64,000 nt of DNA from Candidatus Tokpelaia sp. JSC085 (GTDB lineage: Bacteria; Pseudomonadota; Alphaproteobacteria; Rhizobiales; Rhizobiaceae): assembly GCA_003331005.1 (NCBI GenBank), contig QENC01000001.1, forward strand, positions 733,174 to 797,173. The letters are read 5' to 3'. How positions within the stretch are numbered: the first letter of the stretch is position 1; each line of letters opens with the position of its first letter. A program made the translations under genes and the position numbers. This document shows positions 30,634-40,353 of this stretch, in pieces. Below the pieces are notes generated by a model, which had not been told where the DNA came from, made no database searches, and was given only the letters and a program-made list of their open reading frames with translations.

Positions 30634-31704
30634 TTAACTGATTGTCAAGTTTTTGAAAGCGGTGGGTAATGCCTTTGCCAACGATTTTTTCATTACAGTT
30701 GGCAGAGCTTCCTTTTCGAGATCTTCTATTTTTACCCACCAGCCGCTTTTTCCCGTGGTTTCATCAATATTTGTACCGAGGTAAACAGACATAGACAGAG
30801 TAAAATGAGTGAAACCATGGATAATATCGCCCTGATAAATCCATGGTGTGGCAAATGGCGCAAGGGATATATCTGTTTTACTTGCATGCAGCGCAAAATG
30901 GTTTGGAATCTCGCTCATACCTCCCAGTAGTCCTTTCATATGGCGTTTTTGTAAATAAACACGCCCGTTTTTTGATAGGGCAACAAAAGCAATTCCTGTT
31001 CGTATCGCTTTGGCTGCTCTTGGTTTTCTGACAGGAAAATTTTCTGGTTCATCTTGTTTAAATGCAAGGCACAAGTGATTGAGTGGGCAAAGTAAACAAT
31101 GAGGGCGTTTATAGGTGCACAGGGATGCACCGAGATCCATCATAGCCTGGGCAAAATCACCTGAACGGTGTGATGGTGTTATGGACTTAGTCTGCTGCCA
31201 GATCTCTTTTTTAGCTTCAGGAAAGCTGATTTTAACACGAAACAAGCGTGACATGACACGTTCAACATTGCTGTCAACGACAACCTGTGGAATATCGAAA
31301 GCAATGGTGGCAAGTGCCGCAGCGGTATACTCACCAATTCCTGGAAGATTACGCAATAATTCTATATCTTGGGGAAAATGACCATTGTACTCTGTAACAA
31401 TTTTATCTGCACAGGCTTTCAGATTATGTGCACGACAATAATAACCAAGCCCAGACCATGCTTTCAGAATATCATCCTGTGAAGCACATGATAGTGCTTT
31501 TATATCTGGCCATTTTCGGATAAACTTTATAAAATAGGATTTTACGGTTTCAACGGTTGTCTGTTGCAGCATAATTTCAGAGAGCCAGACATGATATGGA
31601 TCATTCTTTCTCCCTGTCTTCTTTTCTGGAGGCGTGACCCTCCAGGGAAATGTACGATGGTGTTTATCGTACCAATTGAGCAGTATAGAAGCAACTTTTT
31701 TCAT
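30634..31704 (-). CDS. mutY: A/G-specific adenine glycosylase
   Basis: 356 residues. Removes adenine mispaired with 8-oxoguanine. N-terminal HTFPWRVTPPEKK and SEIMLQQTTVETV, HhH LRNLPGIGEYTAAALATIAF with the catalytic Asp in VVVDSNVERVMSRLF, iron-sulfur cysteines CTYKRPHCLLCPLNHLC, then a C-terminal NUDIX-like 8-oxoG recognition domain (VYLQKRHMKGLLGGMSEIPN). The gene is complete; it is convergent with ccrM and divergent from the DUF721 gene, as in rhizobia. Confidence 0.95.
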   Translation of the reverse strand: MKKVASILLNWYDKHHRTFPWRVTPPEKKTGRKNDPYHVWLSEIMLQQTTVETVKSYFIKFIRKWPDIKALSCASQDDILKAWSGLGYYCRAHNLKACADKIVTEYNGHFPQDIELLRNLPGIGEYTAAALATIAFDIPQVVVDSNVERVMSRLFRVKISFPEAKKEIWQQTKSITPSHRSGDFAQAMMDLGASLCTYKRPHCLLCPLNHLCLAFKQDEPENFPVRKPRAAKAIRTGIAFVALSKNGRVYLQKRHMKGLLGGMSEIPNHFALHASKTDISLAPFATPWIYQGDIIHGFTHFTLSMSVYLGTNIDETTGKSGWWVKIEDLEKEALPTVMKKSLAKALPTAFKNLTIS

Positions 31705-32310
31705 TGTCGATGACAGAAGGGAAGGAAATGCTAATCTGTGCGTATTCGTAGGGGATGATGTCTTCTTCTTCTAAAGAACCTCTCGTGTCTGGCATTAAAC
31801 AGATGGATATAAAAGCAAGAAACATCACAGCTGTTACATAGTAGTAGAATATTCATAACCGATACTTTTAAACCAGAGCGCTAGCGACTCGGCTGATTCC
31901 CCAAAACGGCGTTGGCAACAGCATAGGAAAGACTAACTCCTAATGCCCAAACCGATTTCGGAAATAGCTCCGACAATAACAGTAATGGATGGATGTATAA
32001 AAGCAGCTTATAATCAGCATACAAAGAATACAGAAGAAAGCTGTCCAGATATTTGATGTAGATCCGATAAAATGAAGTTTTGGAATTTTCAAGAGGATGT
32101 ATAGATAGCATGCATCCAGATGCACAACGGTATTCTCGTTCCTATTTTTGCATTTTTCCCCCCTTATGAAAAATATAGCTCCCAATTTTCTAAATATATA
32201 ACATGCTTGTACAACAAGTATATATCTGTACAATATTATTGCCAATCATTAGAAAAATGATGGGTAATTAAAAAAAGGGATTTATTGTGATTGAAAAAAA
32301 CTTGTAGACC
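31705..32310. other. 606-nt spacer between mutY and the DUF721 gene
   Basis: This divergent spacer is far longer than needed for two promoters. Short minus-strand frames at 31881-32111 and 31940-32245 have no similarity I can recognise and no ribosome-binding site. Base composition is AT-rich towards the DUF721 side. I see no RNA gene. It may be eroded coding DNA or hold a small RNA; neither is shown. Confidence 0.5.
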
Positions 32311-32853
32311 GTGGTAAATAGGCAAAAAATAAGTAGAGCTAAAGAGCATTTTCAATGCTTATCTGAGGTGATGGCATGGATTCTGGATCCTTTTTTTCGT
32401 AAGCGGGCGGGTTTTAGTATTCAGATTCTAGAGAACTGGGCGGAAATTGTAGGACATGATATTGCTGCTACAACGCAACCTTTGAGAATTATCTGGTCGT
32501 CACATCGTCCCAGGGTAGAGCAAATATTTGAACCAGCGACATTAGCTGTTGCCTGTAATGGTTTTTCTGCTATGGTATTGCAGCATAAAAGTGCTGAAGT
32601 TATTCAGCGGGTTAACACATATTTTGGCTATTCTGCTATTTCCCGTCTGAAGATTGAGCAGAAGGTGGTACGCGCCGTCAAGAACAAGAATATGTCTTTG
32701 CTACAGCGGAATGGCTGCCTTAATAATGAACAAAGAATTTATTTGGAGCAGATGGTTGCTGAAATAAAAGATGATGCTCTTCGACAATCTTTGTATAACC
32801 TGGGTGAAAATATCTTGATCAATAGAATTCGAGATGACTGTGAAAAAACGTAA
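32311..32853 (+). CDS. DUF721 (DciA-like) protein
   Basis: 180 residues from a GTG at 32311. The DUF721 core is seen in VMAWILDPFFRKRAGFSIQI, LENWAEIVGHDIAATTQPLR and the RINTYFGY-like ending of the KH-like fold (VNTYFGYSAISRLKIEQ). In other bacteria the domain recruits replicative helicase DnaB (DciA role); rhizobial versions are longer and the function is inferred. Neighbourhood mutY-DUF721-dsbA is conserved in Rhizobiales. The start lacks a strong ribosome-binding site, so another near codon is possible. Confidence 0.75.
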   Translation: MVNRQKISRAKEHFQCLSEVMAWILDPFFRKRAGFSIQILENWAEIVGHDIAATTQPLRIIWSSHRPRVEQIFEPATLAVACNGFSAMVLQHKSAEVIQRVNTYFGYSAISRLKIEQKVVRAVKNKNMSLLQRNGCLNNEQRIYLEQMVAEIKDDALRQSLYNLGENILINRIRDDCEKT

Positions 32854-32935
32854 AAACTGAACATGTCAATCTGTCCTCATGATCTCCGATCAACAGCCAT
32901 TTTTTCCGATACGGCAACAGAAAAAAGAGCATATT

Positions 32936-33607
32936 ATGCAGGGTATTATAAATATAAAAAAATTTTTTATTTTTTCTCTTATTTTTGTACTCGTTAGGGT
33001 ATTGCTTGAGATATCGATAGCTCTTGCCGCTGATGTGTCTGCTAAACCTGCTGCTACTGCGACTATTGATATTGCAAAGCTGATGCGGCCTGGCTATCTC
33101 AAGGATATGGTGGATGGCAATGATGATGCACCGGTGACTATCATTGAATACGCATCTATAACATGCAGCCACTGCGCAGATTTCTACCAACATGTACTGT
33201 CAGAAATTCGGGAAAAATATATCAGGAGTGGCAAGGTACGGTTTATTTTCCGTGAATTTGCTTACGATCCACGTGCTACTGCCGGTTTCATGTTATCGCG
33301 TTGTGCACCCGAGAATAGATATTTTCCGTTGATTCAAGTATTGTTTGAAAAACAAGCAGAGTGGGCCTTTGTCCCGGATGCAAGGTTGCCTCTTTCTAGG
33401 CTTGCTAGGCTTGCTGGGTTCACAGACCAGGCTTTTGACGCGTGCCTCAAAGATCAGACACTGCTGGATAACTTGAATAGTGTTGTTCAACGTGGTAGAG
33501 ATGAATTTGGCATCACGTCAACGCCGACTTTCTTTATTAATGGAAAAAAGTATGAAGGCATGTTGTCTATAGAACAGATGTCCTCTATTATAGAACATCT
33601 TCTTTAA
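32936..33607 (+). CDS. Periplasmic DsbA-like thiol-disulfide oxidoreductase
   Basis: 223 residues from the ATG at 32936. Signal peptide: basic start MQGIINIKK, hydrophobic core to ISIALA, cleavage near Ala31. The thioredoxin fold has the redox motif CSHC in EYASITCSHCADFYQ and the cis-Pro loop in ITSTPTFFINGKKYEG, typical of alphaproteobacterial DsbA family (DsbA2/BdbD-type, thioredoxin_4). It likely oxidises envelope proteins in the periplasm. The frame is open to 32879 but the signal peptide fixes the later start. In rhizobia smc usually follows; it is not here. Confidence 0.88.
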   Translation: MQGIINIKKFFIFSLIFVLVRVLLEISIALAADVSAKPAATATIDIAKLMRPGYLKDMVDGNDDAPVTIIEYASITCSHCADFYQHVLSEIREKYIRSGKVRFIFREFAYDPRATAGFMLSRCAPENRYFPLIQVLFEKQAEWAFVPDARLPLSRLARLAGFTDQAFDACLKDQTLLDNLNSVVQRGRDEFGITSTPTFFINGKKYEGMLSIEQMSSIIEHLL

Positions 33608-33841
33608 AAAAGACGGGTTTTGTTTATTGGGAGAGACGAGAAAGAGAGAAAGTATGTCAACTTTTTCTTTAGCGCTGTTCCTATCAGGAAAACATATTCG
33701 CTTGGAACCAGCAGATAGATCAAACAGTCAGAGGGAATGAATGGATACGTTCCCGCTACCTACATTCCGTAAGTGATACTAAACGAAACTATTCCTTAGC
33801 AGCTGTGTTATATGTTATATATAATGGGGCAACCTGCGTTT

Positions 33842-34639
33842 ATGAAGCTTTATGTTATCAATCTTGACCGTTCATCTGACCGACTCCGTCGAATTGAGAG
33901 ACTTTTTGCGCAACAGGATCTGCGACTAACCCGCATTCAAGCCATTGATGCAAAAGATATCAGTGACGCTGATTATAAAAAATTTACAGAAAGAAAACGT
34001 TGGCCAGATCCCATAACTCGCGGTGAAGTTGCTTGTTTCCTGAGTCATCGTCTTGCTCTTCAGCAGATTGCCCAGGAATCGGAGGCTTACAGTGCTATAT
34101 TTGAAGATGATGTAATATTGTCGTCTCATGCGCGTTTTTTTCTTAAAAACTGGTTATGGATTCCCTCCGGCGTTCATCTTATAAAAATAGAAACTGATGG
34201 TAAAAAGGTCTGGCTTGGCCCGCCTGTTGCACATTTAGACGTTTTCACACTCGCTAGACTTAAGAGCACTCATATCATGGCTGCAGCCTACATTGTTTCA
34301 AAAAAAACAGCAGCTTATCTTGCAGAAAAAATGGAATATGTCTATGCTCCAGTCGATCATTTTCTCTTCAATATTGATTTCGATATTGCCATGGCATTAC
34401 AAGTGCATCAGCTTGATCCAGCTATTGTCGTACAGGCGAATTTAACCAGCACACTTCAGCATGATCGTGCACAGCATCAGTATGATAAAAAGAAAAAACG
34501 GAGCCTGCTGCAAAAATTGCAACGTGAAATGCTACGGATTATAATACGGAGCTATACAGGACTGTGGGGTATAAAAAAAAATATGACCAGCAATGAACAA
34601 TGGAAACGCATACCTTTTGATCAACTGATAAAAGAATAA
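33842..34639 (+). CDS. Glycosyltransferase family 25 (LPS/LOS galactosyltransferase-like)
   Basis: 265 residues from the ATG at 33842. GT25 signatures: MKLYVINLDRSSDRLRRIER at the N-terminus, TRGEVACFLSHRLALQQIAQ, the EDDV metal-binding motif in YSAIFEDDVILS, and the acceptor-site segment YVYAPVDHFLFN. Such enzymes add galactose or a related sugar to the lipooligosaccharide core at the cytoplasmic face of the inner membrane. It stands where smc would be expected after dsbA. No phase-variable repeats are visible in the gene. Donor and acceptor specificity are unknown. Confidence 0.85.
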   Translation: MKLYVINLDRSSDRLRRIERLFAQQDLRLTRIQAIDAKDISDADYKKFTERKRWPDPITRGEVACFLSHRLALQQIAQESEAYSAIFEDDVILSSHARFFLKNWLWIPSGVHLIKIETDGKKVWLGPPVAHLDVFTLARLKSTHIMAAAYIVSKKTAAYLAEKMEYVYAPVDHFLFNIDFDIAMALQVHQLDPAIVVQANLTSTLQHDRAQHQYDKKKKRSLLQKLQREMLRIIIRSYTGLWGIKKNMTSNEQWKRIPFDQLIKE

Positions 34640-34842
34640 AATTAAAAAAACAAGATCTCAAACCTGAGCCGAGTTTGCTCGGACTTGGAATTCAAGATTA
34701 AGCAGAAAAGTGCAAGTGCAAAGATGATATTAGCAGCCGCAGGAAAAGAGGCTGATATCCCATACCGAGTTAGTCAACAGGTTGCTGGCCAGCAGTGGCA
34801 CACTATTACACTACTACAAAATTTAGAAAAAAAAGACAGCAT

Positions 34843-35961
34843 TTAAGCGCGACCAAGCAGAATATTCAGCATTCGGCGTAGAGGTTCTGCGGCACCCCAC
34901 AATAATTGGTCACCTACTATAAATACGGAATAGATCAACTGACCATTGAGGAACATTTCCTTATAACGGCCCACACCAATTTTTAGGGACCCGTTTATGG
35001 CTGCTGGTGTGAGTTTTCTAATACTGTCTTCCTTATTATTAGGTATATAACTCACCCAGGCATGGGCATTTGTCACTAAAGACGCAAATTCTTTTTCACT
35101 GACTTTACGTGTTAGCTTCATGGTAATAGCAGCACTATGACACCGTATCACGCCTACACGTACGCATAACCCATTCACCGGAATAGTCCCAGGATACAGA
35201 CCGAGAATCTTATTCGCCTCTACCTCACCCTTCCATTCTTCACGGCTGTTGCCATCGCCAAGATCGCCATCGATCCAAGGTATAACACTACCCATCAACG
35301 GTACACCAAACGCTTGAGTTGGCATTTTCGGATCAGCAATAAGCTCGCTAACTTTTCTCACTAATGACACAACAGACTTTTCATCAACTAGTTCTTCGAT
35401 ATTTAGATGCTGACTGATATAGGAACACTGGGCGATTAATTCTCGGACCTGCCTGGCACCGGCACCAGAGGCAGATTGGTAAGTCATCAAGCTCATCCAC
35501 TCGATCAGATTAGCCTTGAACAATCCTGCTAACCCCATCAGGCTTAGGGTGATAGAGCAATTTCCACCCACGAATAGCTTGAAACCGTCGTTGATCGCAT
35601 GATCAATTTTTCCACGATTTACCGGATCAAGGACAATACAGGCGTCTTGATCCATACGCAATGCCGAGGCAGAATCAATCCAATAACCCGTCCAGCCCCT
35701 TTCTTTCAAAGAGGGGTAAACGATTTTTGTGTAATCGCTACCCTGACAAGTGAGGATGATATCCATATCCGCCAATGTCTGAACACTATTAGCATCCTTT
35801 AAAAGATAGGTATGACCATTGATGGTAGGTCCGGTTGCGCCAATATTGGAAGTGGTGTAAAAGTGTGGAGAAATATCTCGGAAATCGTTTTCCTCCTGCA
35901 TGCGTTGTAATAAAATAGATCCCACCATCCCCCGCCAACCAATAAAGCCCACTTTGTTCAT
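34843..35961 (-). CDS. asd: Aspartate-semialdehyde dehydrogenase, enterobacterial type
   Basis: 372 residues from the ATG at 35961. MNKVGFIGWRGMVGSILLQR, then VGGNCSITLSLMGLAGLF with the catalytic Cys, YQSASGAGARQVRELIAQ, PWIDGDLGDGNSREEWKGEV, VNGLCVRVGVIRCHSAAITM and VGDQLLWGAAEPLRRML follow the Asd of Escherichia coli and Vibrio closely. Rhizobial Asd proteins start instead with a VAVVGATGNVG loop and are shorter. The gene therefore looks acquired from a gammaproteobacterium. It reduces aspartyl phosphate to aspartate semialdehyde, precursor of diaminopimelate, threonine/methionine and, here, carboxy(nor)spermidine. It ends at a terminator-free AT spacer and starts 156 nt from tRNA-Val, a possible integration site. 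Confidence 0.93.
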   Translation of the reverse strand: MNKVGFIGWRGMVGSILLQRMQEENDFRDISPHFYTTSNIGATGPTINGHTYLLKDANSVQTLADMDIILTCQGSDYTKIVYPSLKERGWTGYWIDSASALRMDQDACIVLDPVNRGKIDHAINDGFKLFVGGNCSITLSLMGLAGLFKANLIEWMSLMTYQSASGAGARQVRELIAQCSYISQHLNIEELVDEKSVVSLVRKVSELIADPKMPTQAFGVPLMGSVIPWIDGDLGDGNSREEWKGEVEANKILGLYPGTIPVNGLCVRVGVIRCHSAAITMKLTRKVSEKEFASLVTNAHAWVSYIPNNKEDSIRKLTPAAINGSLKIGVGRYKEMFLNGQLIYSVFIVGDQLLWGAAEPLRRMLNILLGRA

Positions 35962-36117
35962 GCTATACAACCATGTTAGAATATTTATTTTTTCGTATTA
36001 GTACATTTGTATATCAACATATAGTTGACGTCACTAAAAATCTGATCGTCAGCTAAGATTCTCCACGAAAAGCGCATTTCTATCAAACGTCAGACAATTC
36101 ATCTTAGAGAAGAGAGA

Positions 36118-36193
36118 TGGTAGGCGATGAGAGAATCGAACTCCCGACATCCTCGGTGTAAACAAGGCGCTCTACCAACTGAGCTAATCGCCC
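36118..36193 (-). tRNA. tRNA-Val (anticodon UAC)
   Basis: 76 nt including an encoded CCA. Acceptor GGGCGAT pairs with ATCGCCT (terminal G-T wobble), D arm TAGCTCAGTTGG, anticodon stem CCTTG/CGAGG with loop TTTACAC, T arm GGGAG-TTCGATT-CTCTC. Reads GUA/GUG codons. It lies beside the foreign-looking asd gene. Confidence 0.95.
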
Positions 36194-36385
36194 CTTAGCT
36201 ATCATTCATATAAACACCGCATAATATAAAGTACAAGTGGCAAGATTTATTTTTAACGGAAAAAATCACTTTTCCTGAGTTAGAAGGTGTATATTTTATT
36301 ATTTTCTTGGCATTCCTTTCTTGACATCAGAAAAGTAGCTGCTAAGACGGTTACGCGTAATTATAGAGGTTGTTCAGTAAAATGC

Positions 36386-36462
36386 GCGGGTGTAGCTCAG
36401 TTGGTTAGAGTGCTGGCCTGTCACGCCGGAGGTCGCGGGTTCGAGTCCCGTCACTCGCGCCA
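36386..36462 (+). tRNA. tRNA-Asp (anticodon GUC)
   Basis: 77 nt with encoded CCA. Acceptor GCGGGTG/CACTCGC, discriminator G, D arm TAGCTCAGTTGGTTAGAG, anticodon loop CTGTCAC, T arm GCGGG-TTCGAGT-CCCGT. It is divergent from tRNA-Val; in rhizobia Val and Asp tRNA genes are often neighbours. Confidence 0.97.
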
Positions 36463-37191
36463 TTGATCTATTAATTACACGATATGCATGTCATCTTTAG
36501 AGAATCAGAATCTAAAACCTCTTCACATGGTTTTTACATTAAACTTCTGAATTATATATGGTTATGGTGCTAAAATATAATCTGAGAAATCACGAATAAT
36601 AATTGTAGGGTTGAGATGTATAATATATATACCAAAAATCCACTGCTATTACCGGAATATGAGCAGCGATACGCTGCACTATCTCCTACACCTATGCTGC
36701 TTCCTGCTTTTTTACTGTGTCATAACATAAACATAAATATGACATGGATCCGGTTGCACCATGAAAATGTATCATGACCGCAGACTGTAACGTTCCTATT
36801 TAAGGCTGTAAGAGGTTTCTTTGCTAAAGATTCGAGTTTATTGATGCAGACTACCAGTGTATAATCGGCTGTAAATTTTCAAGAGTTTTTACTGCTCCTT
36901 TGAAATCTCGGCTCCTTCCGGGAATATGCCGGCTGTAATACTCTGTAAGAAGTGTCATCAATCTATCAACATGCCATGGATATGGTATGATGTTTTTGTG
37001 AATCAATACACGCTCAATCATCATACAGCTACTTTGTCCGATAAATCGGTGTAGATCAGTTGCACAAACGGTTTTAAGGCAGGCCATCTGCATCAAGGCA
37101 TACAGCCAATCTATAATCTATAGATTATTCTATAGAGATATGATATTTTGAAAGATTTTCAAAGAGAACAGCTGTGATAGCCAGATAGCCA
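36463..37191. other. Spacer between tRNA-Asp and tRNA-Leu
   Basis: About 730 nt, AT-rich. One minus-strand frame of 81 codons (36851-37096) has several Met and His residues and no recognisable domain; I do not call it a gene. Nothing identifiable remains of any larger gene. Confidence 0.5.
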
Positions 37192-37276
37192 TGGTGCGGG
37201 TGAAGGGATTCGAACCCCCACACCTTTCAGTGCTTGATCCTAAGTCAAGTGCGTCTGCCAGTTCCGCCACACCCGC
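37192..37276 (-). tRNA. tRNA-Leu (anticodon UAG)
   Basis: 85 nt with encoded CCA and a long variable arm, as expected for a class II tRNA. Acceptor GCGGGTG/CACCCGC, anticodon stem CTTGA/TCAAG with loop CTTAGGA, T arm GGGGG-TTCGAAT-CCCTT. The gene lies divergently next to tig, a rhizobial arrangement. Confidence 0.96.
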
Positions 37277-37453
37277 ATGATACAATCAAATTAATCAGTA
37301 AGATAAATCTTGCATCGGTACAAGTCCTTTGCGTATGTAGATCATATTCACTAAACTAATAGAGAGTTTTAGGAGTAGGAGCAATCACTGCATAATTATT
37401 CTCCAGAGATTGGTTATGCCCGTAGAAAGTCAAGAACAAGTGAAGGTTATTCA

Positions 37454-38809
37454 ATGCAGGTTATCGAGATACTGAGTGAGGGGCTGAAACGTAAAATAAA
37501 GGTTATTGTGCCTGCAGAAGAGATGGGTATTAAACTAACAGAGCGGATCGCTCATGCCAGGAATCATGTCAAGCTTAACGGTTTTCGTCTAGGAAAAGTA
37601 CCAATAGAGCATTTACGCAAAGTCTATGGTCAGTCCTTTATGCTGGAGGTTATTGATGGAATCTTGCATGAGATGCCATATTCTATTTTAGCTGAACGGG
37701 GGGAACGTTCTGCTACTCAGCTGAAAATTAGTCTAAATGAAGATAATGAAGATGAAGACGATAGTCATGCTGAACAAGTGTTCAGTGGCAAAGCCGATTT
37801 TGTCTTTTTTCTGAATTATGAAGTTTTCCCTGAAATTATCATTAAAGATCTTGCCTCCATTGAGATTATCCGCGAAGTTGTTGAGGTCGATGAGAAAGAG
37901 GTTGATGAACAGGTTGAACGTGCTATTTCCTCAATTCGCACCTATACAAGCACAAATAATCCGGCTACCAGTGGTGACCGGGTGACGATTGAATATATAG
38001 GAAAAATAGATGGTGAACTGGTTAAAGATAGTGGCAATAGTGGCATGCAGCTTGTTCTTGGATCTGGCATGTCTTCTATTCCAAACTTTGAAGAGCAGCT
38101 AATCGGCTGTAGGGTAGACGATACAATACAAATTATGGTAACCTTTCCAGAAAGGTATGAGCCATCGTATCTTGCATGCAAGGAAGCAATTTTTGAAATC
38201 AATGTGAAAGAAGTAGCGACTCCGAATGAATTAGAAATAAGCAATGATAATGATACGGCAAGAAAACTTGGTCTTGAATCGCTGGCTCACTTACGGAACG
38301 TGATACGTCTTCAGATCGAAAACCAGTATGATTCTATTATACGCCAGAAAATAAAACGTCAGATTTTTGATGCCCTTGAAAAAGATTATCTGTTCGATGT
38401 CCCTGAACAGTTGTTGGAAATGGAGTTCAACAATATCTGGAACCATGTTCATTCTGATATTCAAAACACTGATCGCACCTTTCAAGAGACAGAGGAGGCG
38501 TTGCAGAATCATCGGGATATATACAGAACATTGGCTGTGCGCCGTGTCCGGCTTGGCCTCATTCTTACAAGGATAGGTGAAGAGGCTGGGATTACGGTCA
38601 GTAATGGAGAATTAAACCGTGCAAGTGAAGCGATCCAACCTCCATTTCCTCATTCTAGCATGAGCAAGGAAAAGAGCATGTTTGGCAGGCCAGAAGCGGT
38701 ACCCCACTTATACGCCCCAATTTTTGAAGAATTTGAAGAAAAAGTAGTTGACTACCTTTTGAGGAGAATCAGTGTTATTGATAGGAAGATAAGCCCTGCA
38801 ATGCTCTAA
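37454..38809 (+). CDS. tig: Trigger factor
   Basis: 451 residues. Ribosome-associated chaperone and peptidyl-prolyl isomerase. N-terminal ribosome-binding domain with GFRLGKVPIEHLRKVYGQSF (the usual GFRxGKxP signature), PPIase domain with GDRVTIEYIGKIDGE and LVLGSGMSSIPNFEEQLIG, and a helical C-terminal arm domain ending near residue 430. The start ATG follows a weak GTGAAGG. Full length for the family. tig is normally followed by clpP/lon elsewhere; here a DUF475 gene follows after 150 nt. Confidence 0.95.
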   Translation: MQVIEILSEGLKRKIKVIVPAEEMGIKLTERIAHARNHVKLNGFRLGKVPIEHLRKVYGQSFMLEVIDGILHEMPYSILAERGERSATQLKISLNEDNEDEDDSHAEQVFSGKADFVFFLNYEVFPEIIIKDLASIEIIREVVEVDEKEVDEQVERAISSIRTYTSTNNPATSGDRVTIEYIGKIDGELVKDSGNSGMQLVLGSGMSSIPNFEEQLIGCRVDDTIQIMVTFPERYEPSYLACKEAIFEINVKEVATPNELEISNDNDTARKLGLESLAHLRNVIRLQIENQYDSIIRQKIKRQIFDALEKDYLFDVPEQLLEMEFNNIWNHVHSDIQNTDRTFQETEEALQNHRDIYRTLAVRRVRLGLILTRIGEEAGITVSNGELNRASEAIQPPFPHSSMSKEKSMFGRPEAVPHLYAPIFEEFEEKVVDYLLRRISVIDRKISPAML

Positions 38810-38960
38810 GAGAAAAGAGAAGAGCGAACTCTGCATCAGAGTGGTTTCCTGGATTGGATGACTTAATTTACACAAGTTGACACGTGATACAAGCAAGTAA
38901 GAATCTGCTGCTTGTTCAGCGTATTATAACATAACAACAGTCGGTCGGCTCTCAAAAAAA

Positions 38961-39986
38961 ATGGGCGTTTTACATTATTTTCGCTTGGCATTTCTCTATA
39001 CAGGGATTGCCCTCTTACTAGAGGGCTGGCTTGGCTGGATATACACGAGAACATTAGTTGGCCTCGGTCATTTTATCTTTATCTGCTTTATTTTAATTCT
39101 TCTAGAAATTTCGCTGTCCTTTGATAATTCAATTATAAATGCGCGTGTACTGTGTAATATGACACAGCAATGGCAGAAGAGATTTTTTACATGGGGAATG
39201 ATTGTTGCTGTTTTCGGCGTTCGTATGATTTTTCCGCTTGTCATTGTTACAATTGCCGCCCATATAAATCCGGTTTCGGCATTTCAATTAGCTATATGGC
39301 AACCAGAGGAATATACAGCCATCATAATGGATGCGCATGTAGGCATTGCTGCATTCGGTGGGACATTCCTCATGATGATGGGATTAAAATATTTTTTCAA
39401 TCCTGAAAAGGATGTGCATTGGATTCACTGTCTTGAGACGCGAGCAAAGAGATGTGGATCCATGCGTGGTATAGAAATTGCCATTACACTTCTTTTGATT
39501 CTTATTTTTTCCAGTCTGATTGATGATGCAGATAAACATATATTTCTGCTAGCAGCCATTTATGCTCTTTTGGTATTTCTTCTCATCGAAGCATCTAGCA
39601 CGTTCTGTAATATCACACAGGAACAGGTGTATCGTAGCGGTATAGGCGCCTTTATTTCCCTTGAAATGCTTGATGCTAGTTTTTCTTTTGATGGTGTCAT
39701 CGGGGCCTTTGCTTTGTCAAAGAATTTTCTGACCATTGCCATTGGGTTAGGTGTCGGTGCTCTCTATGTACGTTCTATGACAATGATGTTAGTTGAAAAC
39801 AAAATACTTAATCGCTACCGCTATCTTGAGCATGGAGCATTCTATGCTATTTTAATGCTGGCTTTTAGCATGTATATTCAGACGTTGATTCATATACCAG
39901 AAGTCATTATAGGTTTGAGCAGCATCTATTTTATAATAACTGCATTTTACTCATCAATCCGCTATAAAAATAGAGATCTAGCTTAA
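38961..39986 (+). CDS. TerC-superfamily membrane protein (DUF475)
   Basis: 341 residues, about nine hydrophobic segments. The duplicated TerC motifs are seen as LLEISLSFDNSIINARVL (about residues 50-67) and FISLEMLDASFSFDGVIGAF (about 230-249), with conserved acidic residues in the membrane. Related TerC proteins (Alx, YkoY) export manganese and can load secreted metalloenzymes; DUF475 members are less studied and metal transport is an inference. Not in an operon with obvious partners. The start is an ATG after a run of As without a strong ribosome-binding site. Confidence 0.82.
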   Translation: MGVLHYFRLAFLYTGIALLLEGWLGWIYTRTLVGLGHFIFICFILILLEISLSFDNSIINARVLCNMTQQWQKRFFTWGMIVAVFGVRMIFPLVIVTIAAHINPVSAFQLAIWQPEEYTAIIMDAHVGIAAFGGTFLMMMGLKYFFNPEKDVHWIHCLETRAKRCGSMRGIEIAITLLLILIFSSLIDDADKHIFLLAAIYALLVFLLIEASSTFCNITQEQVYRSGIGAFISLEMLDASFSFDGVIGAFALSKNFLTIAIGLGVGALYVRSMTMMLVENKILNRYRYLEHGAFYAILMLAFSMYIQTLIHIPEVIIGLSSIYFIITAFYSSIRYKNRDLA

Positions 39987-40353
39987 AAGAAGCAGGTTCA
40001 TCTTTTTATAAAAGACAGACTTTGCTGATGAGCAAGAAAGTGCCTCATGATAATTAGTGAAGTGTTGTACTTTTATTGAAGCAATAATGCTTCTAGTCTC
40101 TCAAAATTTTTAGAACAAGAAACATGCCGAAACGCATACAAAAAAATTGTTCTTTTTTTCCAGGATTTAATTGATATTAATATCTTTGGATATCAATAAT
40201 AAAAACCTTTATAGGAGGATATTATCCTTTCATAAGCAATTTTTTTATTGTATTCAAAAAGAAAGATGAGCACCAGAGAGGAAGAGATATGAAGCGCATA
40301 CCAATGATAAAATGCTGTAAAAATTTACTTGGAAACTGAGGAGCATATGATCA
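39987..40353. other. AT-rich spacer before pgi
   Basis: 367 nt with no open frame of note. It holds a palindromic AGGATATTATCCT near 40216 after a Shine-Dalgarno-like TAGGAGG, but no start codon is suitably placed. Probably the pgi promoter region. Confidence 0.5.

Noticed and set aside
32819..33193. 124-codon minus-strand frame overlapping the dsbA start
   Set aside because: Antisense shadow of a gene with signal peptide and redox motif; no independent support.
33400..33430. Small tandem of AGGCTTGCT units in the dsbA-like gene
   Set aside because: It encodes Arg-Leu-Ala repeats in a normal helix and is too short to suggest phase variation.
36851..37096. 81-codon minus-strand frame between tRNA genes
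   Set aside because: No ribosome-binding site, no recognisable domain, and AT-rich context; treated as chance.
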